Of a stretch of DNA of 64,000 nucleotides, positions 1 through 11,478 are shown one piece after another. Numbering within the stretch: position 1 is the first letter of the stretch; each line of letters starts with the position of its first letter. The position numbers were made by a program, and so were the translations under genes. The DNA comes from Adiantum capillus-veneris (Eukaryota; Streptophyta; Polypodiopsida; Polypodiales; Pteridaceae), in assembly GCA_014529385.2 (NCBI GenBank), contig CM043962.1, positions 129,650,574 through 129,714,573 of the forward strand, read 5' to 3'. The notes beneath the pieces are model-generated. The model searched no databases. It saw only the letters and a list, made by a program, of their open reading frames with translations, and had not been told where the DNA came from.

Positions 1-2209
1 AAATCAACATGAAGGCTTGTTAAAAGTACAATAAAACCTCGAGATGGTTGGTTTACTTAATATATGAGAAGTTCAATGGCAACAAGTAATCCATGCAGTC
101 AAGAAGATACTAGAAACGTGGAGAAAGCACCAGAGGGCAGGATTGAATACTTTGCACAAACTTTCTCTTAATGAGGCTCCACATGGAGATAGACCAGAGC
201 ACAGGATCAAGACAACTACTCCACATGAAATCATGCTTATAAAGAAATATAAAAGCAAGAATTCCGTACCAAAAACCGCTACAGAAACGACACAAGCTTC
301 TATTCAAGGGCCACTTATCCAAGAATCAATGTCTAGTATGGCCAAGGTAGCATTGATATCCAAGCTAGTTGTAGATCTAATTAAGGAAATCATGTAGATA
401 ACTCTCAAGTACGAAAGAGAAGAAGGAAACAATGCCAATCTTAGCTTAGTGATGGTCAATGTACATCAAGAGATGGATAAAGCAAGAAGCAAAAACAAGG
501 AGTTGGTCGAGACTAGAACTCTTTTAGTAGAAGCTCTACAAAGAAGGGATGCACAATTAGAGCATGTTAGTGGAGAGCTGGCAAAGTACAAGGAGATGTA
601 CGAGAAAGAAAAGATGGCCAAACAAGTGCAAGAGGGTATAGCTTAGAACAGTAAAATTGCCTTTGGACCATAAAGAGAAGCAATACCAACAAGCCCACTA
701 GAGTGCCAAAGAGTCAACAACACTTGCTCAAAAGCAATGAATCTCAATAGATGTGCTTAAAGGCCGGATTGATGTTCAGAACAAACAGCTAGAGGCATTT
801 ACAGAAGATCCCTTGCTCATCCCAATAAGTAGTTTTGAGGAGACCAACATTTACAAGAAGTAGATCACAAAAGTGTAATAGGCCCTAGAGGTCTCTCAAA
901 CAATGAGAATCACATTGGAAGAAGCTTTACACACCAAGAGCAAGGCCATGACATAAGAAGGAAAATCAAAAGATGAAAGCATTGAGATGCTTATGAAGGA
1001 GGTGGAGGATTTAAGAAAGCAACCATCAACAATAGAGCAATTCCCAGAACCTCCCACCTAAAGAGAAAGGGCCCTTGGAAACATGACCTGATTTTGAGCA
1101 AACAAAAGAAGAGACAGAACAGGAGGACAAACAGTTTGAAGGCTCGGTAGATGTGGGTACATCAATTGTACCCCACAAATTATCTCAAGAGTACTTCTAT
1201 CTACCTGGAGGAGCACTAGGAAGTGACTAGGGAAGTTGTGGCCACCCAGGAACCTCCGCTCTACGCGAACCATTTACTGAAATTAGATTAATTAAAGTAC
1301 ATCACTCCAAAGCAGCTACAATAGGAGGTTCCTGAGTCAAAAATTCCCTATCCACTACTCAAATGGATGGCAATAGAGAAGAAGAAAGAGATGCTACCAA
1401 AAATTCTACCAGATGCCGAGGGGGAGCTACAAAGAAGTTGATCTTTCAAAATGGACCATGGAACAGATTAAAGAAGCCAGAGAAAAATGGAAAGTGAAAT
1501 TTATGGGGGAGAACAAGCAGGCAATGATAGTAAACTCCTTTGCTCCAACCCACCTTCAAATTGACCCAACATACTGCCCAATTTTCAGGAGAAGAAGGTG
1601 GGCTGATTTTGAGCAATTGCTTGTCTCTCACCCCACATGCCTAAACTACCCATTCCCCAAACCACAAGAGGCACCTTCACTTGCCTACATGAGTAAGTCC
1701 ATCAAGCAAATGATCATCCTGGTTTGAGGAAAGCCAAATATAGCGTGCAAGATGATGCTCAAGGCATGCTACATGCTCTCCACATGCATCAACACTTTCA
1801 GGAATACAAAGGCCACCAAAGTAAAATGGACTTCATTCTTGGAGGGATACAAAGGACTAATATTTGATGCCCTCAAGATGAAGGTAATTTATGGATTATT
1901 CTCCATAATTATTTTCCTGCCCAATCACTACATGCAGACCTTTGAGGAGGCCTTCTGTATGGGCTACTTTGAGATGGACTCCACAATGTTCATGCCCATA
2001 TGCAAGGATCTCAAACTCGGGTTTGTGGCATACACCCTCCATGAATGAGAAAACCCCTTAACCAGAATCTATGAGCCACAACAAGAAGACAAAGTATAGA
2101 AAATGATGCTAGCTTTTCAGCAGTTCGTCGATGAACAAAAGAAAAGAAAGTCCTTGCTCAAAGATTGAAGTCTGGTCAGGGACGATAAGAAGCCGCGAGG
2201 GGGGAGTCT
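1..2209 (+). pseudogene. Decayed coiled-coil ORF, probably the 3' internal part of an LTR element
   Basis: The + strand reads as one long Glu/Lys/Gln-rich protein from about 143 to 2170, with frame changes near 650 and 1410. The stretch 449-646 is a clear heptad-like coiled coil. Between 650 and 1065 the open frame is broken by TAG, TAA and TGA codons that stand mostly where Gln or Arg would fit the composition. A second block, 1413-2048, is less charged and holds two ORFs of about 100 residues separated by TGA. I recognise no protease, RT or integrase motif and cannot name the family. A purine run at 2197-2207, followed by TGAAGC, looks like a PPT and LTR start, so this is probably the 3' end of a retroelement carrying a non-canonical ORF. 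A decayed host gene is an alternative. Confidence 0.5.
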
Positions 2210-2358
2210 TGAAGCAAGGAGCCCAATGATGCCAATTCAGACAGGCCTACAAAACCTTCTTCCCTTACTCATTTACTTTTCGCTTAGGCCGGCGTTGTAA
2301 ATCCTAAACTCGAAAAAATCTGATTATTTCAAAATGATTTTGTTCTTAATGAAGAGGT
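2210..2358 (+). repeat. Possible LTR, first part (interrupted by copia 1)
   Basis: A GAGGGGGGAGT purine tract (2197-2207) is followed by TG at 2210. If the copia element at 2359-7480 is removed, the sequence continues at 7486 and ends at about 7811, just before a tRNA-Met primer-binding site at 7814. Together this gives an LTR of about 475 bp with a PPT on its left and a PBS on its right. That would be an LTR shared between two tandem element bodies. No second full copy is in the window, so this is inference. Confidence 0.35.
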
Positions 2359-2545
2359 TGTTGGAATTAGGGTTTCAGAGAAACGCACACAGCTTGCAGA
2401 AGATAGATAGATGGAAAGATAGATAGCCCTAGAGTGATGGGCGTATATACAATGCTCGAGGAAAAAAAACCTCCTAAAGAGGGAAAAAATGCCTCGACGG
2501 TCCTAGTGTTTTCACACACATCACTACCACATGTATATGGTAACA
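2359..2545 (-). repeat. Copia 1 3' LTR and adjacent PPT
   Basis: This 187 bp direct repeat of 7254-7480 lacks an internal block of about 40 bp that the other LTR retains. The C-run at 2548-2553, just inside the LTR, reads on the minus strand as the purine tract AAGGGGGGATT, the plus-strand priming site of the element. Confidence 0.9.
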
Positions 2546-2620
2546 AATCCCCCCTTGGAGTGATGCGGTGAACGAGAGCTGGCACATGAGTAAAGGGAAG
2601 TGCCATGCCGGAGGACATGG

Positions 2621-5600
2621 TCAGTCCACAAAGGGGAGTAAGCCCAAAACTTTGCGGAAAGCTTCAAGCTTCTCACGAGACTGCCTTTGTGAAAAGATCT
2701 GCAAGGTTGTCTTGTGTTGGCACATAAGCCAAGCTTATCTCTCCTGCTGAGAGCCTCTCCCTGACATAGTGGTAATGCACCTCAATGTGCTTTATGCGAG
2801 CATGAAAAACTGGGTTCCTTGCAACTGCCAATGCACTCTAGCTGTCAGTGTAGATAGTGTTGGCAGTGTCCTGTCCAACACCCAAATCAGCCATAAGGCG
2901 TCTGATCCATACACACTCAACCGTAGCTGTGAAGACTGCCCTGTACTCAGCCTCACAACTCGAAATGGCCACAGTAGGTTGCGTCTTGCTCAACCATTAT
3001 ATACATGAACTGCCAAGCATGAAACAAAAACCACTTGTGGACACTCGCGTGTCAAAACAAGCAGCCCAATCTGAGTCCAAAAAATCATGTAAGTCTGGCG
3101 GCAACGATCCCCCCTTGGGATAAAACAAGCCAAGATGTAAAGTGCCACTAAGGTAGCGGAAAATCCTCTTGACAGCGTGCCAATGCTTAGACCCTGGGCT
3201 ATGCATAAATCTGCTGACCTGTGAGACTGCAAACTAAATATCTGGCCTCGTGTTGCATACATAAATGAGGCACCAACAATAGTTTGGTAAAGAGTGACAT
3301 CAGTCGGATCGCCAGCATCATGTAGACTCAACTTCAAACCTGTTTCCATGGGACTGGCAATAGGTTTGCAATCCTTAAGTCCAAACTTACATAGCAATGT
3401 CTCTATGTAACTTTTTTGGCACAAGGCAATACCGCCATCACAGTGCTTAAACTGTATACCCAAGTAATGATGCAACAACCCCAAATCTTTCATCTTGAAA
3501 GTAGCATTCAAATCAGCCTTATGTCTCTCATTTGGTCCAGTGATCAGCAAATCATCGACATAAAGAACCACAATGAGAAGTACATCACCCTCACGCTTTA
3601 CATACAATGTGCTTTTTGTTGGACTGTTATGAAAGCCTCGTTTGACCAAATGAGTGTCAGCTTTCTCATACCAAGCACGAGGAGATTGCTTCAACCCATT
3701 GAAAGCCTTCTTACATATGCACACTTTGTCCTCTTGTCCTTTTATGAAAAAACCGCGAGGCTACATTACATAAACTTCCTCAAATATATCACCATTCAAG
3801 AAAGCAGTAACAATATCTGATTGATGTACATCCCAACCAAAAAGAGCTGCCAATGCACATAGAAAACACACAGTATTCATACGACAACTGGGAGCAAAAG
3901 TCTCTTCATAATCTATGCCTTTTTGCTGTGCATAACCCTTTGCAACAAGTCGAGCCTTATGGCGATCGAACTCACCATCCGGCTTGCGTTTCAACTTGTA
4001 AACCCACTTCGTACCAATGGCCTTTTTTCGAGGAGGCAAATCACATAAAGTCCATGTGTCATTTTCTATAAGTGCATCATATTCTGATTGCATGGCAGCC
4101 ATCCAATTTTATGAATTCTGTGCTTCATCAAAAGACAGAGGCTCCTCAACATCATGTAAGCTAGACACAGCCAAAGCATAACAATCTGATGCATAAGATG
4201 CATGGCGAGAGCCTGAATGAGGACGACTAGACAAAGGTGCATCCAATTTACTGTCACGCAAAGTGTGCACTAGCCATTTTGGCATACCTATAGCCTGCTC
4301 ATTTTTAGCCCTTTCCTCATCAATTACATCATGTACAACTGCATCAGTAATAATAGGCTGATCTGTAACATTTTCAGAAACCCCCATAGGCTGTACATTT
4401 GCCTCATTGGAACTTACATTCGTATTTCCACCACTGAAAAGAGGCAACAAAGTGTCATAAATGTCCTGTGAGCTTACATTAATGTCTCTAGTACATGACA
4501 GCAAGGGCTGAACAGAATCTTCCACAAACACTATATCCCGTCAAACCAGAATACGTTTTGTTTGCGGATGATACAACCTGTAACCTTTGCTTTCAGCACT
4601 ATAGCCAACAAAAATACATTTGACATCCTTATCATCCAATTTTATACGCTGTGTTTGTGGCACCAAAGCATATGCCAAACAGCCAAAAGTACGCATGTGC
4701 TCAATAGAAGGCTTTCTATCATGCCATGCTTCATATGGAGTAATAGACTGCAAATCTTTTGTAGGACACCTGTTAAGTACATAAGTGGCACACATGATGG
4801 CCTCAAGCCAAAAAGAATGTGGCAAAGCTTGACTTTTGACCATACATCGTGCCATTTCCATAAGTGACCTGTTTTTCCTCTCAGCAACACCATTTTGTTG
4901 AGGTGTTTAAGGCACTGTACATTGGTGTTTTATCCCACGACTAGCCAGAAATGCATTAAATTCATGAGACATATACTCCCCCCTCGATCGAAACGGAGGG
5001 TGCCCATAGTACATTTCGAGACGTTTTCAGCCATAGCCAAAAATTGTATGAAGCACATAAAAACTTCGAACTTCTCTTTAAGCGGAAATACCCATGCATG
5101 CCTATAGTAGTCATCAATGAAAGTCACGAAGTAAAGGTAATTGCCCAAGGATGGAGTTTGCATGGGCCCACAAACATCACTATGCACAAGCTGCAATCTG
5201 CATGTGGCCCGAACTGAACCATCCTTTGGAAACTTAGAACGCTGCATCTTACCCAAAATACAGCCTTCACAAACATGTTTGACAGGTGCTTCAAGAGGCA
5301 GCAAAGAAGCAACCATATCAGATTTCTGCAAACGCAGCAAACTAGCAAAATTCAGATGACCAAAACGTGCATGCCAAAGTTTTGCATCTGAAATAGCCCT
5401 TGAATCTGCAACAACATTTGCAAAATTTTGTCCACACTTGTCATACAAATTGAGCTTATACAGCCCACGCCACAAAAGGCCAGATGCAACAATTTCATCA
5501 CCAAAACTGAGATCATGAACTGTACATCTGTCATCCACAAATTTGACTACAAGTCCAAGTCTAGCAACTGCGGATACATACAAGAGATTCTTCTTGATCC

Positions 5601-5735
5601 CAGGTACATAAAGTGCATCAACAAGTGTGAAGGAACTGCCATTTGCACCAGTAAGCACAATCTTTCCAACTCCCTGAACCGAATAAGAGGCATTGTTGGC
5701 ACAAGTGACAGAATTACCATGAGGGAAAGACTCGA
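2621..5735 (-). pseudogene. Copia 1 pol: integrase, reverse transcriptase, RNase H
   Basis: From the 5' side the minus strand shows a GAG-pre-integrase block with H-x-H and C-x2-C ligands around 5200-5400. The integrase core follows, with VHSDVCGPM, FIDDYYRHAW and LRFDRGG. After a frameshift near 4990 comes PQQNGVAERKNR and the integrase tail (4541-4861). The copia RT carries KWVYKLKRKPDGE, LKQSPRAWY and the catalytic YVDDLLI. RNase H carries SCEAEYRA, then TDS-stop-SAL, and ends at the TGA at 2621-2623. In-frame stops lie at 4541-4543 (TGA), 4106-4108 (TAA), 3761-3763 (TAG) and 2838-2840 (TAG). The last three replace an expected Gln. Frame changes lie near 5730, 4990 and 3240. The protein cannot be made. 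Confidence 0.9.
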
Positions 5736-6893
5736 GAGAGAGGTGAACAATTCACGATGTGAGGTAATGTGCTTTGTAGCTCCACTATCGAAATACCACA
5801 AATGTGAATCTGTAGCAACTGACAAGCATGCATCATGGACAGCAGGATTGTAAGTGCACTCTGCGCTAAAAGCCCATTCTGCATCAACATCAGCAACACA
5901 GTCTCCTTTCACAGAAGACTCAACAATGGCTGCATTTGTAGTGGAACCAGCATTTGCAGTGGAACCACCCTCTTTCTTCTTAGGCTCTTTGGCCTTCAAC
6001 TTAGGACACGACTTGATCAAGTGATCATTAGCTTTACAATAATGGAAATGCATCTTCATTTTGCCCTTATCACCAGAATTTCCAGACGAAGTGCTGCCAG
6101 TAGAAGCATTAGGAACAGAAGTTTTGCCACTCGCAGCAGAACCATAAGAAGTGGTTGCATTACTGTTACCACCCTTTCTTTGAGAAGCAATAAAAGCATG
6201 TTCAACTGCACGATGCCAAGTCTTGTTTTTTCTAGAAAGTGACTCTTGCAACAACAATGTGCATAATGCATCAAACTTGATAACTTCTGGATTTCCTTGG
6301 GTCATAAGTCTCCAAGTACTAGCAAAAGTCTAGTAAGAATCTAGTAAGGCATCAAGAACAGTCTGCACAAGGGAACTGTCTGAAATGACTTCACCTGCAG
6401 AAATAAGTTGCTCGTTGATATCCTTGACACCAGCAAGAAAAGTGTCCATATCATCTTCCTCATGCATAATCTTCGACTCCAGCTCTTTACACAGCAAAGC
6501 AATTTTCGCCTCATTGCGGCTTGCATAAAGACCTGCTAGAATATCCCAAGCCTATTTTGCAGATTTTGCTGAACGGATGTGAGAAACAATGGTGCGCTTC
6601 ACAGACAACGCAATCAATACATGAGGCTGCGCATCCTTTACATCCCAATGAGCTTGTTCTGCCGTAGGTAAAACAACTCTAATAGCAACAATCCTTGCAG
6701 CAAGACCTGCAACATCCTCAACATTGCCTACATCCTCAGAACCAGGATGTACATCAATGCCCTACACAATATTCCAAACGCCCTTTGACACAAGAACGTG
6801 TTGCATCATATAAGCCCACATAGGGTAATTGTCCCCATCCAACCTGTCCTCAGCAGCAAACATCTTGAAGACATCTGTGTTGTTGTCAGCCAT
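5736..6893 (-). pseudogene. Copia 1 gag and protease
   Basis: The start ATG is at 6893-6891, in a MADNNTDVF context followed by the LDGDNYPMWAYMM block typical of copia gag. The frame stays open apart from three TAG codons (6762-6764, 6552-6554, 6330-6332), each where copia gag normally has Gln. The zinc knuckle near 6030 keeps C, H and C but has Phe for the first Cys (FHYCKANDHLIKSC). The aspartic protease site reads WYFDSGATKHIT. Just beyond it the frame shifts into the integrase frame, near 5730. Confidence 0.88.
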
Positions 6894-7239
6894 GGTAAAT
6901 GCTGCACCTGATGTGAAAACTGCTCAAAAATAGAAGAAACGGAGCGAGAACAACACGTGCTATATAGCACAAACCATAGAAGACTATAAGGCACCTGTTA
7001 TGCAGAAAACGGAACTGACAAAACTGTACACAAAATGACAAAATAGCCTGTGCAATACTACTTGTAGTGGAAACGGAGGCCGAATTGAGCCCGAATCACA
7101 AATTTGAGCAGACTGAGCTCTACGAGCTCACCCGAAATATTTGTCGACCTGTGAACGCTCGGAAAGCTCACTGAAATCGGAGAAAGTGAGCAGGCGTGTG
7201 CTGGAGCAACTGGCGACTAAGCCCGGGAGGACGCAACCT

Positions 7240-7251
7240 GCTCTAATACCA
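7240..7251 (-). other. Copia 1 primer-binding site
   Basis: On the minus strand this reads TGGTATTAGAGC, one mismatch from TGGTATCAGAGC, the complement of initiator tRNA-Met. It lies 2 bp inside the 5' LTR, where reverse transcription would be primed. Confidence 0.88.
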
Positions 7252-7253
7252 AT

Positions 7254-7480
7254 TGTTGGAATTAGGGTTGCATAGAAATGCACAAAGCTTGGAGAAGACA
7301 AAGGAAGCTCAAGGCACACAATAAAGAGTGTGTTCCTTAGTGCGCAATGGAAAGATAGATAGCCCTAGAGTGATGGGCGTATATACAATGCTCAGGGGAA
7401 AAAACCTCCTAAAGAGGGAAAAAATGCCCCGACGGTCCTAGTGTGTTCACACACATCACTACCACATGTATATGGTAACA
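7254..7480 (-). repeat. Copia 1 5' LTR
   Basis: This 227 bp copy is the longer of the two. It carries a block around 7289-7330 missing from the 3' LTR. The rest is closely similar, including the AGATAGATAGCCC and GACGGTCCTAG stretches. Confidence 0.9.
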
Positions 7481-7485
7481 GAGGC

Positions 7486-7811
7486 TAGATGCCACAGCCC
7501 ATCACATTTTTGAAGTACCTATCCCTTTCTAGCCAAATACCCAATTTTCTATCTTGAGTATATAAGCCAAAATTTGTAATTATTAAAGATTTGTTTTTAC
7601 TTTGGAGCTCACATAGTGAATTCCTTGCTTGAGAGTGACACCTCTCTCCTTAGTGCATTGCCATTTGGGCATTGCATTTGATGTTTCCATGCATTGGTCG
7701 GGTCGGCTACATCCTCGGATTAACATATTTTTATTGGTTTGAGTTCTTGCTAGGCTGCATCGTATGCACGTTCAGCTACACCACATAGCTTCCACATTAG
7801 CGTGCTCTTCG
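7486..7811 (+). repeat. Possible LTR, second part
   Basis: This continues the LTR candidate at 2210-2358 after copia 1 is removed. Its last about 40 bp (CACCACATAGCTTCC to GCTCTTCGA) resembles the end of the LTR at 23709-23909. The upstream part does not obviously match that LTR. Confidence 0.35.
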
Positions 7812-8728
7812 AGTGGTATCAGAGTGCAAGGAGAGTGCAAACAAAAAACTTGACATTGCATCACAGACAGCAAAGCAAAAGCAAAAAAAAGATTCTTTGT
7901 AGCTCATTTTGGCATATCTCTGTCACATGGAGTCGAATGGATATGATCCAAGAGTTTAAATTGGGGTTTTGGCACATTCCAAACACGATGGAGATGCTTA
8001 TTTTTGGAAATTTTGTTCAAAATTACAACAAGTGTAGAAGCATAGTACTTTTGAACCACAAAACACTTTTTTTGGCATGCATATTACACTCGGACTCGGA
8101 TCTATATGATCTAAGAGTCTACCCCAAGGTTTTTCAACGTTTTGGATGCAGTGGTGATATTGAAAACTTGAAATTCTGAACACTCGATTTTTTGTAGCAA
8201 CCTAGAATAGTTACCACACATTGAAGCTTTGACAGTTGGACTCCTACACTACTGAGTATTATGTAGTTGTCTATACTACTATGTAGAAATTTCTACTCAT
8301 AGAAGCTTTGATAGTTGGATTCCTACACTGCAGAGCATTATGTAGTCCACACCTCTGGATATGTATGTCACACTATGGTACTATTTAAGAGATTATTTAC
8401 CTTGCTTTTGTGTATACAAGTGTTGATTTGAAATGTGTCTTTGAGATTGACACACATCTAGGTGTGGTTTTGTGCGCATTGAGACTTGGTGGGATTTCAG
8501 AGAGGTTGCAATACTTGGTTTAGTGCTCCTTGATTATGTATGTATATGTGGATATAGATTGAGCTAGTTACAACTCACAAGTCTACAGGTTACGGACATG
8601 TGGAGTTGTCCAAAGAGTTACTCGTGTGGGAGTGAGCTATGTTGCCATGCTCTTGGCCGCTGACATATGCCTCAGGTGGATTTGTGATTTGAGACGATTT
8701 TGTCTTTGATAGGTTTATGTGCTTTGTT
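7812..8728 (+). other. Primer-binding site and retroelement leader remnant
   Basis: TGGTATCAGAGTGC at 7814 is a near-perfect tRNA-Met primer-binding site. The following 900 bp has no convincing ORF; a 125-residue frame at 7802-8179 resembles nothing I know. I read it as the 5' leader of an old LTR element, later split by gypsy A at 8729. The matching 3' half may be the copia relic at 22116-23909. Confidence 0.45.
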
Positions 8729-10270
8729 TGTCATAAAAATCTAATATCTGACCAACCCAAATGATTTTCTCATATTAAACTGATCATTTAATGTGGGAGA
8801 ATAGAGGGGAACAAGGGTTAGATTATAGACATGTGCTTTTCGGGTCCATCTCAACACACGGGGCCAATGGTAAAGGGGCTCAAATGACAGATGGTCTATC
8901 AAAGAGCAAGGCTAGCCAATGGAGCTTAATATACCTTAGGGTTAGCTTCATTAAAGACCTCCAACGGTTAGTGCTAAAAGTCCTTTGACCTTAGGTAAGC
9001 TAGGACTGAGCTTGAGATGAGAACTCAGCCCAAGCTTGAGGTGCTTGTCGTGATTGATGACTAATGTGCTTGTCATGCTTTGTGACTAAGGTGCTTGAGG
9101 TGTTTGTTGACTAAGATGCTTGAGGTGCTTGTCGTACTTTCCAACTAGGGAGCTTGAGGTGCTTTGTCATGCTTGCTGACTAAGGCGCTTGAGGGTAAGG
9201 TGTTCAAAAAGTCAAATCCCATCCCTACAAGAGAGGGGGCGAGCCCTAAAGCTAGGGGGATGAGAGAGAACACACACACCCTCACACAAGGCAAGCTTGG
9301 TACAAAGAAAGCAAATAGGACACTTGTCAAGCTCCTCCTCATGATGCCCTCATGGTGTGCCTAAAGCCTATTGGTTAACCTCCCAATGGGTCCAATGATA
9401 AACTAGTTAATATAATTAATTTTTTTTGCATTTATCTCTCTCACTAAGGAAAGGGGGACACTTATCTCAAGACTACCCTTGTTGCTTGTTATGCATCCTG
9501 CATCATGTGATTGGCCAGGCTTGTAGGGGTCCAATGAGCTTCAAGCATGAGCTACAAGGGGGAGTTGACCAAAGCAAGAAGGGGGGCTTTCTGGGGGGTA
9601 TACTCTCCCACACACACTCTCATTGTGTGAAGTGCGAAGTGAAAGAGCTCCATCTCCTTCTCCAAGCTAGTAGAGAAGTTGAGAGCCTACACCAACACTC
9701 TTGGCTATGGAATGCAAATCCAACCAAGAGCCATGCTTCAGTGCTTAAGCTTGCCAGCTTCTCCATCTTCATTACTATGCTAGCAAGAAGAGTGATGATA
9801 AGTGAGGAACTATTTCTTTCTCCTATGGAATGTTTCTTTTTCCTCTTCCCTACCCTCATTCCCCGCTAGCTCTCTTCACCTTCAAGGTGTTTGAGACCAG
9901 GCTTGGGATAGTTAATGCTTTTTTCAAAGTTTATGCTAAGCTCGTGATGCATGAAGCTTTCCATCTTCATTGCATCACCTAGGTCACAAGGAACACAAAG
10001 ATTGTATTGTACCAAGTCTCTGTGGATGGGAGAAACTATAATACAAATGCCTATCGGAGGGGGACCGTTGGAGGGGGACCGGCTCCACATAAATCCGATC
10101 CTCAACTATTGTCATGTTCTCTAAACTCTCTCTCTTACAAAAGTATTATGTTTATGTTGCTACCATCAATTAAGTTCACCCTCTATGCTCTCAAAGTAAT
10201 GTCACAAAAGTGCTTTCTTTTATTTTCCTAATTCTGCTACTCTCAAAGTTCATAGGCCATTTCCGTTACA
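8729..10270 (+). repeat. Gypsy A 5' LTR, followed by PBS
   Basis: It begins TGTCATAAAAATC and ends CCGTTACA. It matches 20857-22115 over most of its length, for example GATTTTCTCATATTAA, CAAATCCCATCCC and GGCTATGGAATGCAAAT. TGGTATCAGAGC at 10272-10283, 1 bp downstream, is the tRNA-Met primer-binding site. ORFs inside it, such as 9426-9869, are chance frames. Confidence 0.9.
9030..9200 (+). repeat. Imperfect tandem sub-repeats in the gypsy A LTR
   Basis: Units of roughly 35-40 bp built on GACTAAGGTGCTTGAGG and GCTTGTCGTGCTT repeat about five times. The same array, with a slightly different arrangement, is in the right LTR at about 21150-21330. Confidence 0.8.
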
Positions 10271-10292
10271 TTGGTATCAGAGCATTTGGTTT

Positions 10293-10514
10293 TGTTGGGA
10301 TTAAAGCCCAAGTGGCCTCTTATGCGGATATGGCCGGCCGCCCGCCTAACTCACTTACCTCTAACTCTTTGTATATACTAACTTATACTTTGTGAATACT
10401 AAGGATTGGGAGATAACCCTTCTAACAGTTCTCTGCGTACTGTACTGTGTAAGCTCACTGTGTGTGTGTGTGTGTGTGTGAGAGAGTCGACCCACGCTCC
10501 GCTCCGCGACTTCA
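10293..10514 (+). repeat. Copia 2 5' LTR and primer-binding site
   Basis: It starts TGTTGGGATT and ends GCGACTTCA. It holds a (GT)n run near 10460 just before its end. TGGTATCAGAGC at 10517-10528 matches initiator tRNA-Met. Confidence 0.95.
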
Positions 10515-10528
10515 ATTGGTATCAGAGC

Positions 10529-11478
10529 CTTGGTTCAGTGCGGATTTGCGCAATCGCGCACGCGCACTTTTCCGGCAGATTCTGGATCCGGAGTTCGAAA
10601 ATTCACACTCGGCGTTCCGGGAGCGTTTCCAGCAGGTGACTTGCAGTTTTACCCCCCTTTCGAAGCCGTTTATGCCCTCAGAATTTCGTTCTGAGCACTA
10701 CAGCAGAAGATAGATTTCAGCCGCAAAGAAATCCGTCTTGTGTAGATTGGCAAGCAGGAGGTGGTCGACATCAATATCGACATCGACATACATCACTTAT
10801 TAGTCTTCAGAGCATCATCTATAAACCAGGTACACATATATATCATCATATATATATATTGCAGTCTGCATTGTTACTTCTTGTGCTTGCTAGGTTCCAG
10901 GGGAGGTGTGGCCATACGACGACTTGACACCACTGGCATGTATTGCAGATTGATGTACTGTGATTGTGGGTCTGCTAGTTGTGAGTCACGCTAGCAGACA
11001 GACCGCCGCAGCGGTCATAGGACAGTGATTGGTCTATTATAGGATGTATGCTAGTTCTGGGCAGTTTGCTGAGCCATCTGAGAGGGTCGTGTGTGAGGTT
11101 TTTTGAAGCCAAGCACTGGGGGCTGGGTTACCCAGTGTGAGGTGGATTAGGTTGCTGGAGTTCCCCTCTACACGCATCCTCTTCGGCGACTTTTATCCCT
11201 TAGGATGTATGACTTTGTGTAGACACTGGATTGCATCTTATGCGTCAGGCCGTTGAGGCGTTGTTCAGGGTTCAGTCTTGAGACAGATACAGGTTCTGTC
11301 ATCGCCCAGAGAGGAGACAGTGTATGATTACAGGACAGCATATTACAGAGATTTTTTAGATTTGTCACTGGTCAGCTATTTATGATTGTTTTTTGAGCTA
11401 TCTTTTGGTTCCCAGAGCTCAGTTTACAGGGGAGACTCTGTAAAAAATTTTCAAAATACTGACAGTTCCTGAGGAGAG
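10529..11478 (+). other. Copia 2 untranslated leader
   Basis: About 950 bp separates the PBS from the gag ORF. The only frames are short and compositionally random. The first part is GC-rich. The later part repeats TTTACAGGGGA..ACTCTG motifs near 11425 and 11528, a small internal duplication. No coding function is visible. Confidence 0.7.

Larger units (their letters stand above)
2359..7480 (-). mobile_element. Copia 1: degenerate Ty1/copia LTR retrotransposon
   Basis: Both termini are present and begin TGTTGG and end AACA on the + strand. The flanks are GAGGT (2354-2358) and GAGGC (7481-7485), a 5 bp target duplication with one mismatch. Read on the minus strand, the order is 5' LTR, PBS, gag, protease, integrase, RT, RNase H, PPT, 3' LTR. 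The integrase-before-RT order is diagnostic of copia. Coding capacity is destroyed by at least two frameshifts and about nine in-frame stops. It landed inside the putative older LTR at 2210-7811. Confidence 0.93.

Noticed and set aside
9426-9869. 147-residue + ORF
   Set aside because: It is inside the gypsy A LTR and is not preserved in the other LTR at the same length.
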